Shown one piece after another: positions 47,250 through 59,709 of a stretch of DNA of 64,000 nucleotides (its first letter is position 1; each line of letters opens with the position of its first letter). Location of the stretch: positions 53,773,501 through 53,837,500 of the forward strand of contig CM060911.1 in NCBI GenBank assembly GCA_030737875.1, given 5' to 3'. The notes beneath the pieces were generated by a model. It saw nothing but the letters and a program-made list of their open reading frames with translations. It ran no database searches and had not been told where the DNA came from. A program made the translations under genes and the position numbers. The stretch is from Allium sativum. Taxonomy: Eukaryota; Streptophyta; Magnoliopsida; Asparagales; Amaryllidaceae.

Positions 47250-49386
47250 TGTAACGATTAGGAATTTCGCTCGATCCGAATCGATCGCTAAACCGACCAA
47301 GACCGTTCGAAACCCCTGATTGTTTTGAGAAGACGACAAATCGGAAAACAAACAGAAGAATATTTCATTGCTTATTACAACAATTCCATCAGAATACAAG
47401 AATATACAAAGTATGCATAAATATTATACATCAGAATAACGTCAGAGATTTAAATACATTACTGCAGCGGAAAATAATACAAAACATAACTGAAAGAGAT
47501 ATATGGATACAGAGCTTTCCGGATATCGTTCCAGCTGTAAATCAGGATCCTGTGAATATAAATCTGCAAAACCAAAACTACTAGCTGCCCATGTGGAAAA
47601 TAAGACACCCAGAGTTTAGGTTAAAACAATAGACTCCAGGTCAGTCATGTGACTGGTGTGAGAACTAAAACAGTTATTAATATTTATTTTAAAGTTAGGC
47701 AAATCAAGGGACCACGCCGTATAACACGGAACGGGTTTCCTCCCAAGAATACCAATGCATAAAACAACAGCGCAATGCTAAATAAAGGACAATGAAGCTA
47801 TTATAAGACCCATGTCCCATCACACAATGCATCACAAACCGAAGGATAGAGTTTTGCCTTATAATAGCCAAAAAATGCTTGATACGTTTTAAAACAGATT
47901 ATTTTGATAGTACTACAAGTGTATAGTGTCAAAACAATTTCAATCACAAGTATCAATCATAGACGACATGAATGCCCCATACCACTATTCCGCCAAATAT
48001 AGGTTCTACAATCAAAAATGCAAAGTCACGTATTGGAAGTTGGATTTCCATCTGTGAACCGAGGCAAGGGATCGTCCTCACTGAATTCGAGACTGTCTAG
48101 CCCGAGCCTCGGGAACAGCCGCAACTGCCCCATGCATTGTCAGGGCCGGTCCACCGATGTGGATTATAATGCCTGAACACTGCGTTTTCCCGCCCTTTGG
48201 GGCGTAAATGAGCCAAATGACTCCATCGGCTCCACATAGTCACCGATATATCTGAGGCGCCTCGCAATCCAACAACCACACAGGTGAAAATAATATAAAT
48301 GTCAGGGCTGGTAGGTCACTAACACCACCTTAGCTAGAAAGAAATGCTTGCCCTCCCTGATGTCCTCTCCCGTTTCTGGTTCACAACCTGGGTGTGAGGC
48401 TTGTGAATTAACGCTACACAAAGTTGTGCCACACAGGCTGTGCTTTGATCATTAACCACAAGACTCTGCTTTTCAACAGAAGCCTTGATCATTTGCATCT
48501 TAGCATGCAACACAGGCAAACCACTCTATGCAACTGATATCCATCAATCACACAGAATGATATTCAATGTCAGACACACAGTCCATTTACAAGTCCGTTC
48601 TGGGTCTGAACGAAACCGGAGGCACCTTGTACCTCGCATATCCATTGATCTCCAAGTATGTCTGGACGATCACCAACTGATTCCCTCCTCTTAGATGTAC
48701 AGCCCAATCAAGATCATTAGTAATTATCCAAATGATTTGAAGACCTCTGGTCTTCGACCACCGTCTTCATCCTCGACACATCGTCGAATCAATTATTCAG
48801 AATGGGATAAACCCGGTCTTTCTGAATAACTCGCGTATATAATAAACAAGTGTTACACAAACACAACATACGCCTCATTCCAATTCAGAATATTCTTCTA
48901 TTCAAATATTCTTATACTTTGGGAAAGGTTCCCATTAATTTTATCAAAGATAAATTCCTTAAATTTATTCTTTAATCTTCCTTTGAATATCAATTCAAAC
49001 CAAATTATAGTTTATCCAAACTAGTCGGGATTCACATAAAAAAATGCTTTTAAATTAAATTAAAAAAACTCACATTATTCTCAACGAAGGGGGGGCTTTC
49101 TGAGAGTCGACTGACGGTGGAGGGGTGCTTCGCGGCGGAGATTGGCCAGCGGTGGCGGCGGTGGGCCACGGCGGCGGTCAGGGGGAAGCGTTTTGGGGCT
49201 TAGGGTTCCGTCGATCGAAGCATCGATTTGAAGGGGGCGGGCACTAACGCGAGGAGGAGGGGGAGAAGCCGTCGGCGGCGCCTTGGGCTGTCGCGCGAGG
49301 GCGTGATGGCGTCGAGGTCCTCCTTTTTTCTTTATTTTATCTCGATCTGAATGAAGGAGGAAGGGAGACAAAGGGGTGGGGCTATA

Positions 49387-49425
<39 letters not shown>

Positions 49426-50302
49426 TTTAATTTCTAGAAAAACAACTTTTTATTTTGAACTCGAAATCGAACCCACCGACCGTCGCCCCTAGCTAATTAC
49501 CCCCATTATGAGCACAATGGGATATGTATCGTAAGTTGATTCGATCGTTACAATCAGTCTTCGTCAAAATCAAAATGTAAATTTATATATTGAATTTGAA
49601 CGCGCATTTCAATTTACCGGGGCCACATACGGACTCTAAAAATTCCCAAAAAATATTTTATAGCTTCGTATTGACAATATAGTCCTAAAAAAATTATTTT
49701 CATCAAATTCTAAGACCGTTTGAAAATGGACATTTTCTGGTCGATCGAAATTGACTGAAACGGTCAAAACACGTGTTCCTTCGCCACACTCACATATTGA
49801 TTCAGAAAATTACGAATTTTGGAATTTAGCAATAACTTGACATCACGGATCCAACAAAAGTTGTTTCGTCGAAAACAAAGGTCGTTTGCAAAATTTCCAT
49901 TTTTAAGGGCCAAAATTCCACAGCGAGTATTCTGAATTTTCATCTGGGCATAACTTTTTATCCCCGCTATGAAATTTCAATTTTTCAGATTCGTTGGAAA
50001 GATATTCTCTATTAGATTCAAATAATTTTGGTTTCACTAAAATCCGGTTTATTTTGAATCCTGTACATTCATTTGAACTTTGAAATCGAATTTTCGAACT
50101 ACCGCTCCATTTTCAATTCCTTTTATATTTTAAAATAAATATTTATATTCTATCGACGATTCAAACATATGTTTCCTTTCTAATTCTATTCAAAATAAAT
50201 TTCTCGTCGTTATTATTTAAAATAATTCATTTTAAATATTCAAAATTCATCAAAATAGCCAAAATAAAAATTTTAAATTGGCTCGGTTTTCGGGTTATTA
50301 CA
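47250..50302 (-). mobile_element. Solo LTR of a Ty3/gypsy element, 3.05 kb
   Basis: Starts TGTAACGATTAGGAATTTCG and ends CGGTTTTCGGGTTATTACA. Flanks are AGATA (47245-47249) and GGATA (50303-50307), a 5-bp duplication with one mismatch. No internal region is attached on either side, so it is a solo LTR left by recombination between a pair. On the minus strand it opens TGTAATAACCCGAAAACCGA. It is related to the LTR fragment at 1-2207 and to the solo LTR 33504-39226. Confidence 0.85.
49081..49388 (-). promoter_or_regulatory. LTR promoter with GC-rich leader
   Basis: On the minus strand TATATAGC (49388-49381) is followed by CCCACCCC and a pyrimidine-rich tract. Then about 290 bases of very GC-rich sequence follow (49371-49081), in contrast to the AT-rich LTR. 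An open frame begins in it right after the TATA region, but its product is a Pro/Arg string expected of GC-rich DNA, so I treat it as transcribed leader rather than a gene. The block resembles plant gene 5' regions and may have been acquired. Confidence 0.45.
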
Positions 50303-51171
50303 GGATACATGATAAACATTGATGTTTCAAGTTCTAATGCTGACCTCGCAAAAGAAGGCCTAAATGGCAGTAAAAGATGAATTGACCATAGAATTAGTCA
50401 GACATACATGTAAGAAATCTCGCACCTTCAACGAATTAATAAATATGATCAGTATAATGTGATATCATCATATAGTCGATAGTGCTTGATGATTAACAAA
50501 ATACCGAGAGGAACCATTCATATTTTAGTAGTATGGTCTTACTTTCGGTTTATTTATTAAGGTGAAATTTTACTCATACTAAACTTTTTTTGTCTGACCC
50601 ATGTTATGCTATTTATCATAAACTTATGGTTTCTCATTCGAATAGGAAAGTTTCATTTTTAGACATGCATCTTTTGGAAGTGCGAATAGATATTTTGTAG
50701 GTTAAGCGTAAGACTCATCCAATAATATTTTTTTGAAATTTCCAGTTTGTAAAATCAGAAGTTAATTGATTATGCATCATGCTAGCAACTTTGTATGTCG
50801 AACATGACCTATATAGGAACAAAAAGGATAACGATGATGTCATGAATATTGTAAATCAAATTTGCGTTTGGAAATTTATTTAGTTTCTTTGTTTACTTAA
50901 CATTGTGTAAATAACTCTCAACTAACTTTTTCGCTTTAAAATAAGTTTAATGATGACTGTAGAATCACTGACGTCTACTTTTAAGCCTTGAAGTGAAAAG
51001 ATTTTACACTTATCTTATAAAGTTTTAAGACATGTTTATGATTTTTTTTCACAGAAAGCCCCATCATGAAATTTTGAATTGAAATAACTTACTAAGAACA
51101 ACAAACATACAAACTTATATTCATTTTTTAAAATACTTTTAAGTTATAGGCACATGTAACTAACTTATGTT

Positions 51172-51202
<31 letters not shown>

Positions 51203-53817
51203 GTTACAATATTATATCAACTAATAAAATTTAGTTTTCAAGTTAAAATATATTTTTTAAATACTAATATCCAAATCAACAACATAATTACGTCAAACAA
51301 ATAAAGAATACTTAAATTTAATATGTAGTGCTTGGAATATAAACAACACATGAAAGATGAGCATGAATCCAAGAGTAAATAGCACATGCAGATTTAAACT
51401 ATATTAGAGTTATATATTACACAATCAAGTAAAATAAAAAATTACCCGTAGATGAAGCAAATTACATCTTGAAAGGAGAATAAAACTCCTAAATTGGAAG
51501 AATCAGACTCTTGACTTTGTAAGGATTTGAAGACTAACACCACTTTAAATATTTTGATTTTATTTAATTTGTTTTGGACAAGGAAGTTACAAATTTTAAG
51601 CAAAGAGAGGTGATTATGAGAAAATGAATTTTCAAAATAATGACGAATGAAAAGATAGTTGTCTTAAAGGAGTTAGTGAAGAATTTTTGGTTGATTCCTA
51701 ATAACCCTTCCACTTTAATTCTAATAAAAAAATGTAAAAAGGAGAATTAAATATCAATGAGCTTTTGCCATCCTTTAATTAATCCATTGTCTTTTCAAAT
51801 AAAATTTAAATTCCTTCCCCGCCTCCTCTAAGTTGATCATAAATGTGAAAAGGTGAGCCAAAAAATAATCACAAATCCATTTAATAATTAATCTATTTAA
51901 ATCATTTGTCATGTAGTATGTTATATACTACAAAATAGTATATAAAAATACTAATTTCAATATATATACACACACATCATAAATATTAATTTTCAACAAT
52001 TATAAATTAATTAAATTGTGTGGCTTATTTGGAATACTCATCATTATGTTTGTACGAATCGATATTGTAAACTCGGTAATAATTAATATTGAACAATTTG
52101 AATATTTACTTTCAAACCTTGTTTTAGCAAGTGGTGTCACATTCTGGAGGAATTTACCGCTTATTCACCTTTTTGATAAAAGACCAATTTTATTATTTTA
52201 AGATTTATTTGACAACAATGATTTTTTTGGTCAAAACCATATCACCAAGGTGATAATGAGAGGGTCTGGGTTTCTAACCAAATAGGCTGACATTTTTCTG
52301 ACTCATCAAGAAGTGACACTCATATCATCAAGACTGTAGATCCACGACCCATTCTTGGGACCGTATCTAGGGCTGGATTTAGGCTCGACAGACCTGCACT
52401 ACTAAGATCACCGAAATTCTTTATTACTATAACGATGATTTGTAAATCGTTTAAAAATAAGTAATTATAATACATACGTATATTATATTTTTTCATTCAA
52501 CAATCTATACAAAAAGGAAATTATTGAGTTGCACTGCTGGTGATTATATCGTAACATATGCATTTTTTTTGGACTGTTAATTTTTCAACTCATTTTCATT
52601 TTCTTCCCTTATCATTGTAAGCATGTTGTTATTTGCATTTAGAATATCATTTAGTGACGACCCCTCTTACAAATAAAATAAATATATGTACATTAAAACA
52701 TAATTTTAAATTACTACATAGAGCTTTATCAAGACTTGAGACATGGCGGGATTGACATGCCCCATACAAGTTTCGGGGTTAGGGAAAAAATCCATGTCCG
52801 CAATGGCTCGATGGGATGGGTGAGGTACTTGGTTTATAGATCTAGGGCGGGACAAGGTAATTCGAAGGCATAAAAATCCCACTCGTCATTCATACATATC
52901 ACATTAGGATTTATTCAATTTGCTTTTGATCAAAATTCCAAAATCATTCACATTCAACTATGTCAGTCCAAGTACAAAATCCTTAATTGAGAGGAGAAAT
53001 CAACACTAATTTTATTGCACTAGCCAGTGTCTTTGGCTTTAGACTATAATTGATTGCAATACTTGTTAGATTTTGTGCCGTAGAGGCAATCCATTTGATG
53101 TGATTAATCACATTGCTGATGTTATATTTATTTTGAATAAAAGATTCTGTTATATTATAATTAGTACGTAATATAAATATAAACATAACAGAAGTCCTTA
53201 GAATAATAATATAGAATTATATAGTTTTAAGTAAGTTACTTGAACATAAGATAGTATAATATAATAAGTATTATAATTCTTAAATGTCCCTAGTCAAGTT
53301 ATATTGTACATAGGACAACAATAAACATTGAGACTAATATGTTGATTGACTGATGATCATATCTCATTGATTATTAATATGTGTGATATTAATGTCAATG
53401 CATAGATACATATTAGAGAATAGTGTATTGGGCTGACCTAACATGAGAATACTTCATGGAAGATAGTTGATAGTATCATAAGTAATTCTCATAGTGACAG
53501 TGATGTAATGGTCCTCAGACCTGAAATCATTATATATTTATTCGAGAATATTTATGTTTTGATATCATCAAAAGTTACTTTTAATAGAATAGATGATAAA
53601 GGTGATTATCGAATGCATCTTGAATCGATTAAATAATATGAATGATCTAGATGGAATTTAACACTACAATATAAGTAGAAATATTCATGGGCATCTTGAC
53701 TGAGTATGATTATATAATGTGTAGTGATGCTCAAATATTGATTTGTTATATATAATTTACTTGCTACTACCAAAATTAACTCTGAAACCATTTAACGGTG
53801 AATGGGTATTGGAAGAA
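50303..53817. other. AT-rich intergenic DNA
   Basis: No gene or clear element. There is a (TA)n run at about 51177-51202. The 52734-52870 stretch ('gcgggattgacatgcccc', 'gggatgggtgagg') is locally GC-rich and looks like a decayed repeat fragment. Open frames here are short and low in complexity. Confidence 0.5.
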
Positions 53818-53819
53818 AA

Positions 53820-54830
53820 CAAACACAGGAAAACCTCCTAGAAACATAAAGCCATGTAATGGGAAGAGCCGAAAATAGTAAAGAATGATTCGAAAGTGGC
53901 ATAAATCGGCACTTTCCCAGAACATAGAAGCTCAGAGTCTAAAGAATGACAACGAAGCTCATCTAGCAGGGTCCATCCGGTAGGATCCATCCCACAGGGC
54001 ATGTTCGGCTGGGAGTTCTGTGATAAAAAGTCATCCAAGCTAGAAATTATGAAAATGCAGGACAGGAACCTCGCACATTGAAATCTGGAAGGGCTATCAA
54101 TATTTACTTGCTTAATACTGGTACATCTGGGGGCAAAGCCACCAAAAGTATAGAGATCATGCAAAACTGGCTTCCGAAGCATCTGTCGCCTAAAAGTCGA
54201 AAAGCCACACCGATAGACAACAACATATCGTCAGGAGCCACATGACCGAAAGATCAGAAAATCCGAAAAGCTCCATCGGGAGGATGACCACAACCCTAGT
54301 GAAGATATAGGCTAACCATACTAATATATTTAGTACGAATATCGACAGCGGTCTCGAACCGGTAGCTATCCACATACATCAGAAGGACAAGTTCCTCTAA
54401 ATATACACAAGAAAGCCGAAAGCCAACATCTGTAAGCTTACATCCAAGAGCCTACACCCGTAAGCCACTACCGGAGGTTCACGTGTTGTCCGAAAGTCAT
54501 CACATCGACAAGCTCGTCGCAATCTCAAAGAAGCCCCAACCGACCGGGACCCTCACTTCAGAGGCTATAATTAGCACTATAAGAAACGGTCAAAATCCAA
54601 ATACACGGAACTAAGGGAAAAGAAAGCGGTCGATAAAGGCCCAATAGCCCAACAACGGAAGGGCCCCGAGTGCTCTATAAATAAAACCCCATGAATCACA
54701 TTGAGGGGGGTCTCTCTCATTCTAATTCTTGTACTCGTCTAAAAACCAAAAAAGGGGATCCATTGGAGGATTTCTTTCGTTTTGTTCATGTATTCTAAAT
54801 AAAGGATTGATTGAGAACACATTTATGCTC
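53820..54830 (+). mobile_element. Likely LTR fragment with promoter and poly(A) signal
   Basis: The segment is more GC-rich than its flanks. TATAAATAA lies at 54676-54684 in the context GAGTGC-TC-TATAAATAA-AACCCC, followed by a purine then CT-rich tract (54703-54725) and AATAAA at 54798-54803. TATA, start region and polyadenylation signal in this order and spacing are the layout of a plant LTR's U3-R. The upstream part repeats words like 'ccgaaag' and 'catccgtaagcc'. I could not fix TG/CA ends or a PBS, so element limits are open. Confidence 0.45.
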
Positions 54831-57100
54831 AAAGTGTTTTCCTGTGAGTTTACCGCATTATTTCCTAGTTTTTGTTGCTATGATTTACTATTTGCTTTCT
54901 ATATATGTGTGGATTCCTGCCCAAGCCTTTCCGCAGATTGGATGAAACACCTCTTTCCATAGGTTTAAATTCATCCTGCCCATTTAGGTTTTCCTTATAA
55001 GCTTAATCTTTCCATGAAACTGGTGTAGAATTCCTTTCTAACATCTATTGAGCCCTTTGTCAAAAGCGATGTTTAGTGATCCCTCTCCTCAAGACCTTGG
55101 CACATAGGAGTAACCATATGATCAATGATCGTAAAGGCTAAACAACCTATCTCTCTCTTCTTAGATCCATTCCTATTGGCCTATTTCTGGTGTTGATGAA
55201 AAATATCGTTAACACTACTCATCAATCAATATAAAAGGATTAAATTATCAAGAGAATGATATGTTCCATGCCTCGAGTTTAATGTTGTATATATTGGTTA
55301 AAAGGATTAAGTTATGTTGAAACACTAGTCACAGAAAAGGTTGTATCGAATTGTTGATTTTATTATAACTTGGGTAACAGCGATGTATTACTAGATGCCG
55401 CTCACTTTTTATAATTTTAAATATGATCTAGTATTATTGTCAACGTTGTAGTAACCTATATTGTCACACACTTAGAACGTTTAAAAGCGGTGAACCATTC
55501 TTCGAAAAAAATATCAAACTGTTGATACTTTTATAGGCATAAGAAATGGTATACCGATTTTAACACTACAATCTAGTTCACGTATATTTTAAAAGGAAAA
55601 TTTTTCCTTTTAAAATATACATAGAAAAACAAAATAACCTAGATCGAAGAAAAATAAACTCGTTAATGGCTAGTACCTCTCATCCCCTTCTTCTCGATTC
55701 GTAGGCGATCGGGAAATTCGTTTCGTGTGGATACTAGTAGAGGTGTCGTAGTTCAGCAATGCTAAAATCGATTTGATTCGAGGTTTGGTTGACTTCATGA
55801 AATCACAAAAAGGCTCAAAAGGTATACAAATTAAACCCGATTTATCTAAAAAAAATTTTGGGATTCTGTAGACTAGGGTTTTGAATTTTTAAATTCCGTT
55901 GTTGATTTGCAATGAAAAACCCCTTCGGTGGTATCGAAGCTGCTTGCAAAATGGTTAATTGAGTTTGTTTGGTTCATATTTTGCATCTGTATTATTAGAT
56001 TAATTAATATTCTGAATCTTTTCTTCAAAACAATTGTTGATTTTGAAAACAGTCATGACATTTTTACTCTGAATTGGATCGATTCTTTGATATTATCTCA
56101 ATATAAACATATAAACTATATTAATATTGTTTGTATTTGAGTTGACCGATTGATTGAATTAGAGATTCATAATTGAATCTTCTTGGATCTTGAATTTAAA
56201 TGATATTGATCATGAATCTTGGATGACCTGCAAGTCATAACAATGACCTTCAGGTCATAATAAACATATAAGGATATGATTTTTCCTAGTGTTAATCTAT
56301 GAATATGTACGTAGTATGATTTGTCATATATATATAAATTGAAAATAAATTTTAGTGTTATATATATATTGAAAATAAATTTTAGTGTTATATATACTAA
56401 TGCAATAATTGTGATTTTAAAATCCTGATAAGCTAAATCTATTTTGTCAAGATTTTTTTTCATATAGGCACTATAAATTAAATAGTTAATACTATGTTAT
56501 TCAAATTTTCTTTGGATCAATAACTTGGTTTAAAGAATAATTTTCAGATGTTTTACTGAATTTTAGATATGATTATGCAAACTCTTTTCATCCATGAATC
56601 AAAACAATTTATTACTGAATGTAGAGTCAATATCTAGGGAGTGTAAAGGTCATTATACAATCATTTGAAACATGAATTTTTTTGGAATTAATATGTTTCG
56701 TCACATTTTCAATTCAGTTCACAATTAAATAATGCAAATATGATTTGCATATATCCCCTATTGGACAAACCTATGATACATATATGTGTAGCAGAACCAC
56801 TATAAAATGATGCCTTTTACTATACCCAGTGGAATGTGATGCAATGTATATTTGCATTTGAATGTTTGCAGCATATCTAACATGTTAAATTTGATGCATA
56901 AATCCTTATGTTTGAATGTTTGACTCTGCCATGAACGTGTATACAACAACCATATATATACATGATACATGGTTGATTTGATGAGATATTTCATGAATTT
57001 TATCAGTTACACTGAAGTATATAATTTTATAAGCATGGAATATATCAGTTACACGGTGTTAAATATATATTTGATATATAATACATACTTTGATATACTG
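54831..57100. other. AT-rich non-coding DNA left of the gypsy element
   Basis: No gene recognised. It includes a 39-nt palindrome at 55582 and a two-copy 33-bp tandem repeat at about 56327-56396 ('ttgaaaataaattttagtg'). Near 56225-56260 the words 'atgacctgcaagtcat' and 'atgaccttcaggtcat' form near-palindromes. The last five bases, TACTG, are the expected target duplication of the gypsy element at 57101. Confidence 0.5.
55582..55620. repeat. Perfect 19-bp inverted repeat with 1-nt centre
   Basis: Arms GTATATTTTAAAAGGAAAA and TTTTCCTTTTAAAATATAC flank a single T. This is much longer than expected by chance even in AT-rich DNA. It may be a fold-back element or the joined ends of a small transposon. 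Confidence 0.85.
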
Positions 57101-59508
57101 TGTAACAACCCGCATTCTACGCATTGGAAGATTGTAGAATATTTATTTCTTTTTCCTGGTAAGTCGTATGGTCATGTACTTTTGGGGAATGACTAATGGG
57201 GTCATTTCCCATGTTCATGATTTTTGCCGATTTTTAAATGACCGTTTTGCCCCTAGTTGATTTTGTTTCGGCCATAACTTTTGACTGGAAAGGAATTTTG
57301 AACTGAAACCACTTCCATTGGATCCGGATGATGGATTACAATTCCGTAGAGTGGTCACATTAGCCAAACGGACTACCATTTGGGAGATATGGCTGAAACA
57401 AGTTTCAGATTGTGAAAAGCAGCTTAATTGGGCTTAATCGGGTGATTAACAGCTAGGCCCAAAGGGAAATTTCGGGATTAGGAGTTTAAAAGGGCTGTTA
57501 GGGTTTGGAGAATACCTTTTTCTCATTTTTCAGCCGTCACTATTCATTCCTCTTAACCTAGCCATGGCCTCCACTTTCTAAACCTCTCCAAAACACCTCT
57601 AAACCACTTTCTAATTGAAGGTTAGGCTTAGCTACATCAAATTGAGGAGAGAAAGCACCAAGGCAAAGTTAGAGCTACTGTGTTACATTGGGAACAGCGC
57701 CAAACAGAGATTTATTTCAGTTTTGAGGTTTTATTTGTGGCTAAGGTGAGTGATTTGCATAGTTCCTCACTAATTATTGTTAATTGAGGGTAATTAGTAT
57801 TAATTAGCGAATTTAAACATGGTAAAATTCTGGAAAAATATTTATAAATTCTTAAATAACGTTTTAGACCTCTGATATGAACTTGGGTTAATTTGGTTAA
57901 ATTTTGCTAATCCTATCATTAATTATGCTTGAACATGTTTACGGGAAAATATGGGGCTTTGGCTATGTTGATCCAATTTAACCTATCATATTGATGTTTT
58001 GGTGTTTGAGGTCACTTCTATTTGTTGCTATGACTTTGTGGTATGCTTTGTGATTGATTAGAATAGATGAATGGTCGAAAACGCCGTCGAATGGCGTAAA
58101 ACACTCGCTGGAAAAAGTTGTAGAAAATGGTGCTGGCTTTCGGATCAGATCGGAGGGAAGGACTCAGATCGGATAGTGGACTGGGCAAGGGATCACCGAA
58201 CCGAACCGAGGCTTGGCACAAGGGAAAGTATGGCAAAAAGGAAGGCCACAATGGTTGAACTGGGATCGGATCGAGCTAAAGAAGGGGGAATCGGATCGAT
58301 TGAAGGGAAGAGAAGGGGATCGGAACGGAAGAGGAAGGGGAAGTGGATCGAATCGGAGACCAGGAACCCGATCCGAACCGATGGAGCAAGGGTACACCGA
58401 CCCGACCCGTCAGAGAGCACCCGAAACGAATCAAAGTACTATGAAGGGACTTAAAGGCCACAACCCGACCCGAAGCACTTGGAAGGAGGCCGATCCGAAC
58501 CGACAGAGAAGAAGGACTGGGGATCCGAACCGATCCAGTGATGACCAATAACCCGAGATGCAAAGGTAGTCCAAATGGAAGTTAGAGCTCAGGATCCAGT
58601 TGGGAACCAATGAGTTCACTTCATGATTGGGCTTTGCTGCGGGACGTGTGCAAAGGGGTTGTCGGTATTCATAACTTTGGTTCACCATTGAGAGACGGAT
58701 AGTGGGCTCGAAATGATAGTTGTACGGGATTGGATTCCGTCATGGCCCAATAGATAGGTGACTAAGGTAGTGGATATCGTATGCTTTACGCACTGAGTGA
58801 GAGATGTGAGGATGGTTGCTATGCTTGATTATTTGCCATCACTATGACATGTACACCCCCACCCTCGTATGTCTGTACACCATATGTTAGTGGCACCCTA
58901 GAGTGTTGTACAGTATGTAGTGCTAACTCTTTGGTTGCAGGTCCAGGTTCAGGTATAATTGGATTATACCTGTTATTGTTCTGTTTGTTGCTTATCGCTC
59001 ATACCAGACTTTTTGTCTGACCCATAGTTTTATGTCTCTTCTTATTACTCTGGGTGCTCTCACGAGCAGACTAGAGACAGGTTAGCTGGTGATGCACAAG
59101 TAGCTGATTCAGAGGCGAGCATGAGGCTTCCACGTATGATATATATAAAGATATTCTCCCTGTGTCGTTAGTTGTCACTACTTGGGCATTAGTAGTGTAC
59201 CTCCCTTATCTTGCTTTTACCTTTTGAGACAGTTTGAAAAGTTGTAATAATGATGATGTGGAACATAAGTTGTATTTGGATTTTCCGCTGCTATGATAGT
59301 TTGTTTTCAGCTTATGCGCTGTCTCACCTGTTTTATGTCAAGTATGTTGTTATTATATTTTGTTCTACGCGCTGTGAGATATTCTACAGGTTTCTTTGTT
59401 AGCTCCTTCATCTTCTTTCCTTTCTTTGGCGACCGTTCAGTGCTAGTCGGGCATGAGTACAACGCTCTATCGAAGGAAATGTCGACTGGTGCAGGGCTGG
59501 CCGTCACA
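57101..59508 (+). mobile_element. 5' LTR of the right-hand gypsy element (2.4 kb)
   Basis: Bounded by TGTAACAACCC at 57101 and GGCCGTCACA at 59508. A TTTAAAAG box near 57485, followed by 'ggctgttagggtttgg' and a pyrimidine-rich stretch, is the best promoter candidate and is conserved at about 63292 in the 3' LTR. The 58130-58560 section is dominated by 'ggatcgga' and 'gatccgaacc' words, giving long but meaningless open frames on both strands. Confidence 0.85.
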
Positions 59509-59510
59509 TT

Positions 59511-59528
59511 TGGTATCAGAGCTCTAGG
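59511..59528 (+). promoter_or_regulatory. Primer-binding site (tRNA-iMet)
   Basis: TGGTATCAGAGCTCTAGG begins two bases after the LTR end. The first 12 bases match the complement of the initiator-Met tRNA 3' end exactly. This is the same primer type and spacing as in the LARD element. Confidence 0.9.
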
Positions 59529-59709
59529 TTGCGTAGTTAACCTAGGGAAAGACACTAGGGAGAGATAGTATACGTATATGAGAGCGCGTATTTGTGATTA
59601 TTTTGGTTTTCAAAAGCTATATATATACTATTAGTAGTAAAGGATGAAGTCGTACTGCACTAGCACCACTATGGAGATGGTTAATCGTTTTCTCTTTACA
59701 AACTGAACG

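Noticed and set aside
49081..49371. A 96-codon minus-strand frame rich in Pro, Arg and Ala.
   Set aside because: The composition is that of GC-rich DNA without stops. It has no domain and it lies in an LTR leader, so I describe the block as regulatory instead.
53838..54182. A 114-codon minus-strand frame.
   Set aside because: It runs against the promoter at 54676, has no recognisable domain, and falls in what looks like a plus-strand LTR.
58071..58551. Several overlapping frames of 75-127 codons on both strands.
   Set aside because: They come from 'ggatcgga/gatccgaacc' repeats that keep all frames open. They lie in an LTR and show no domain.
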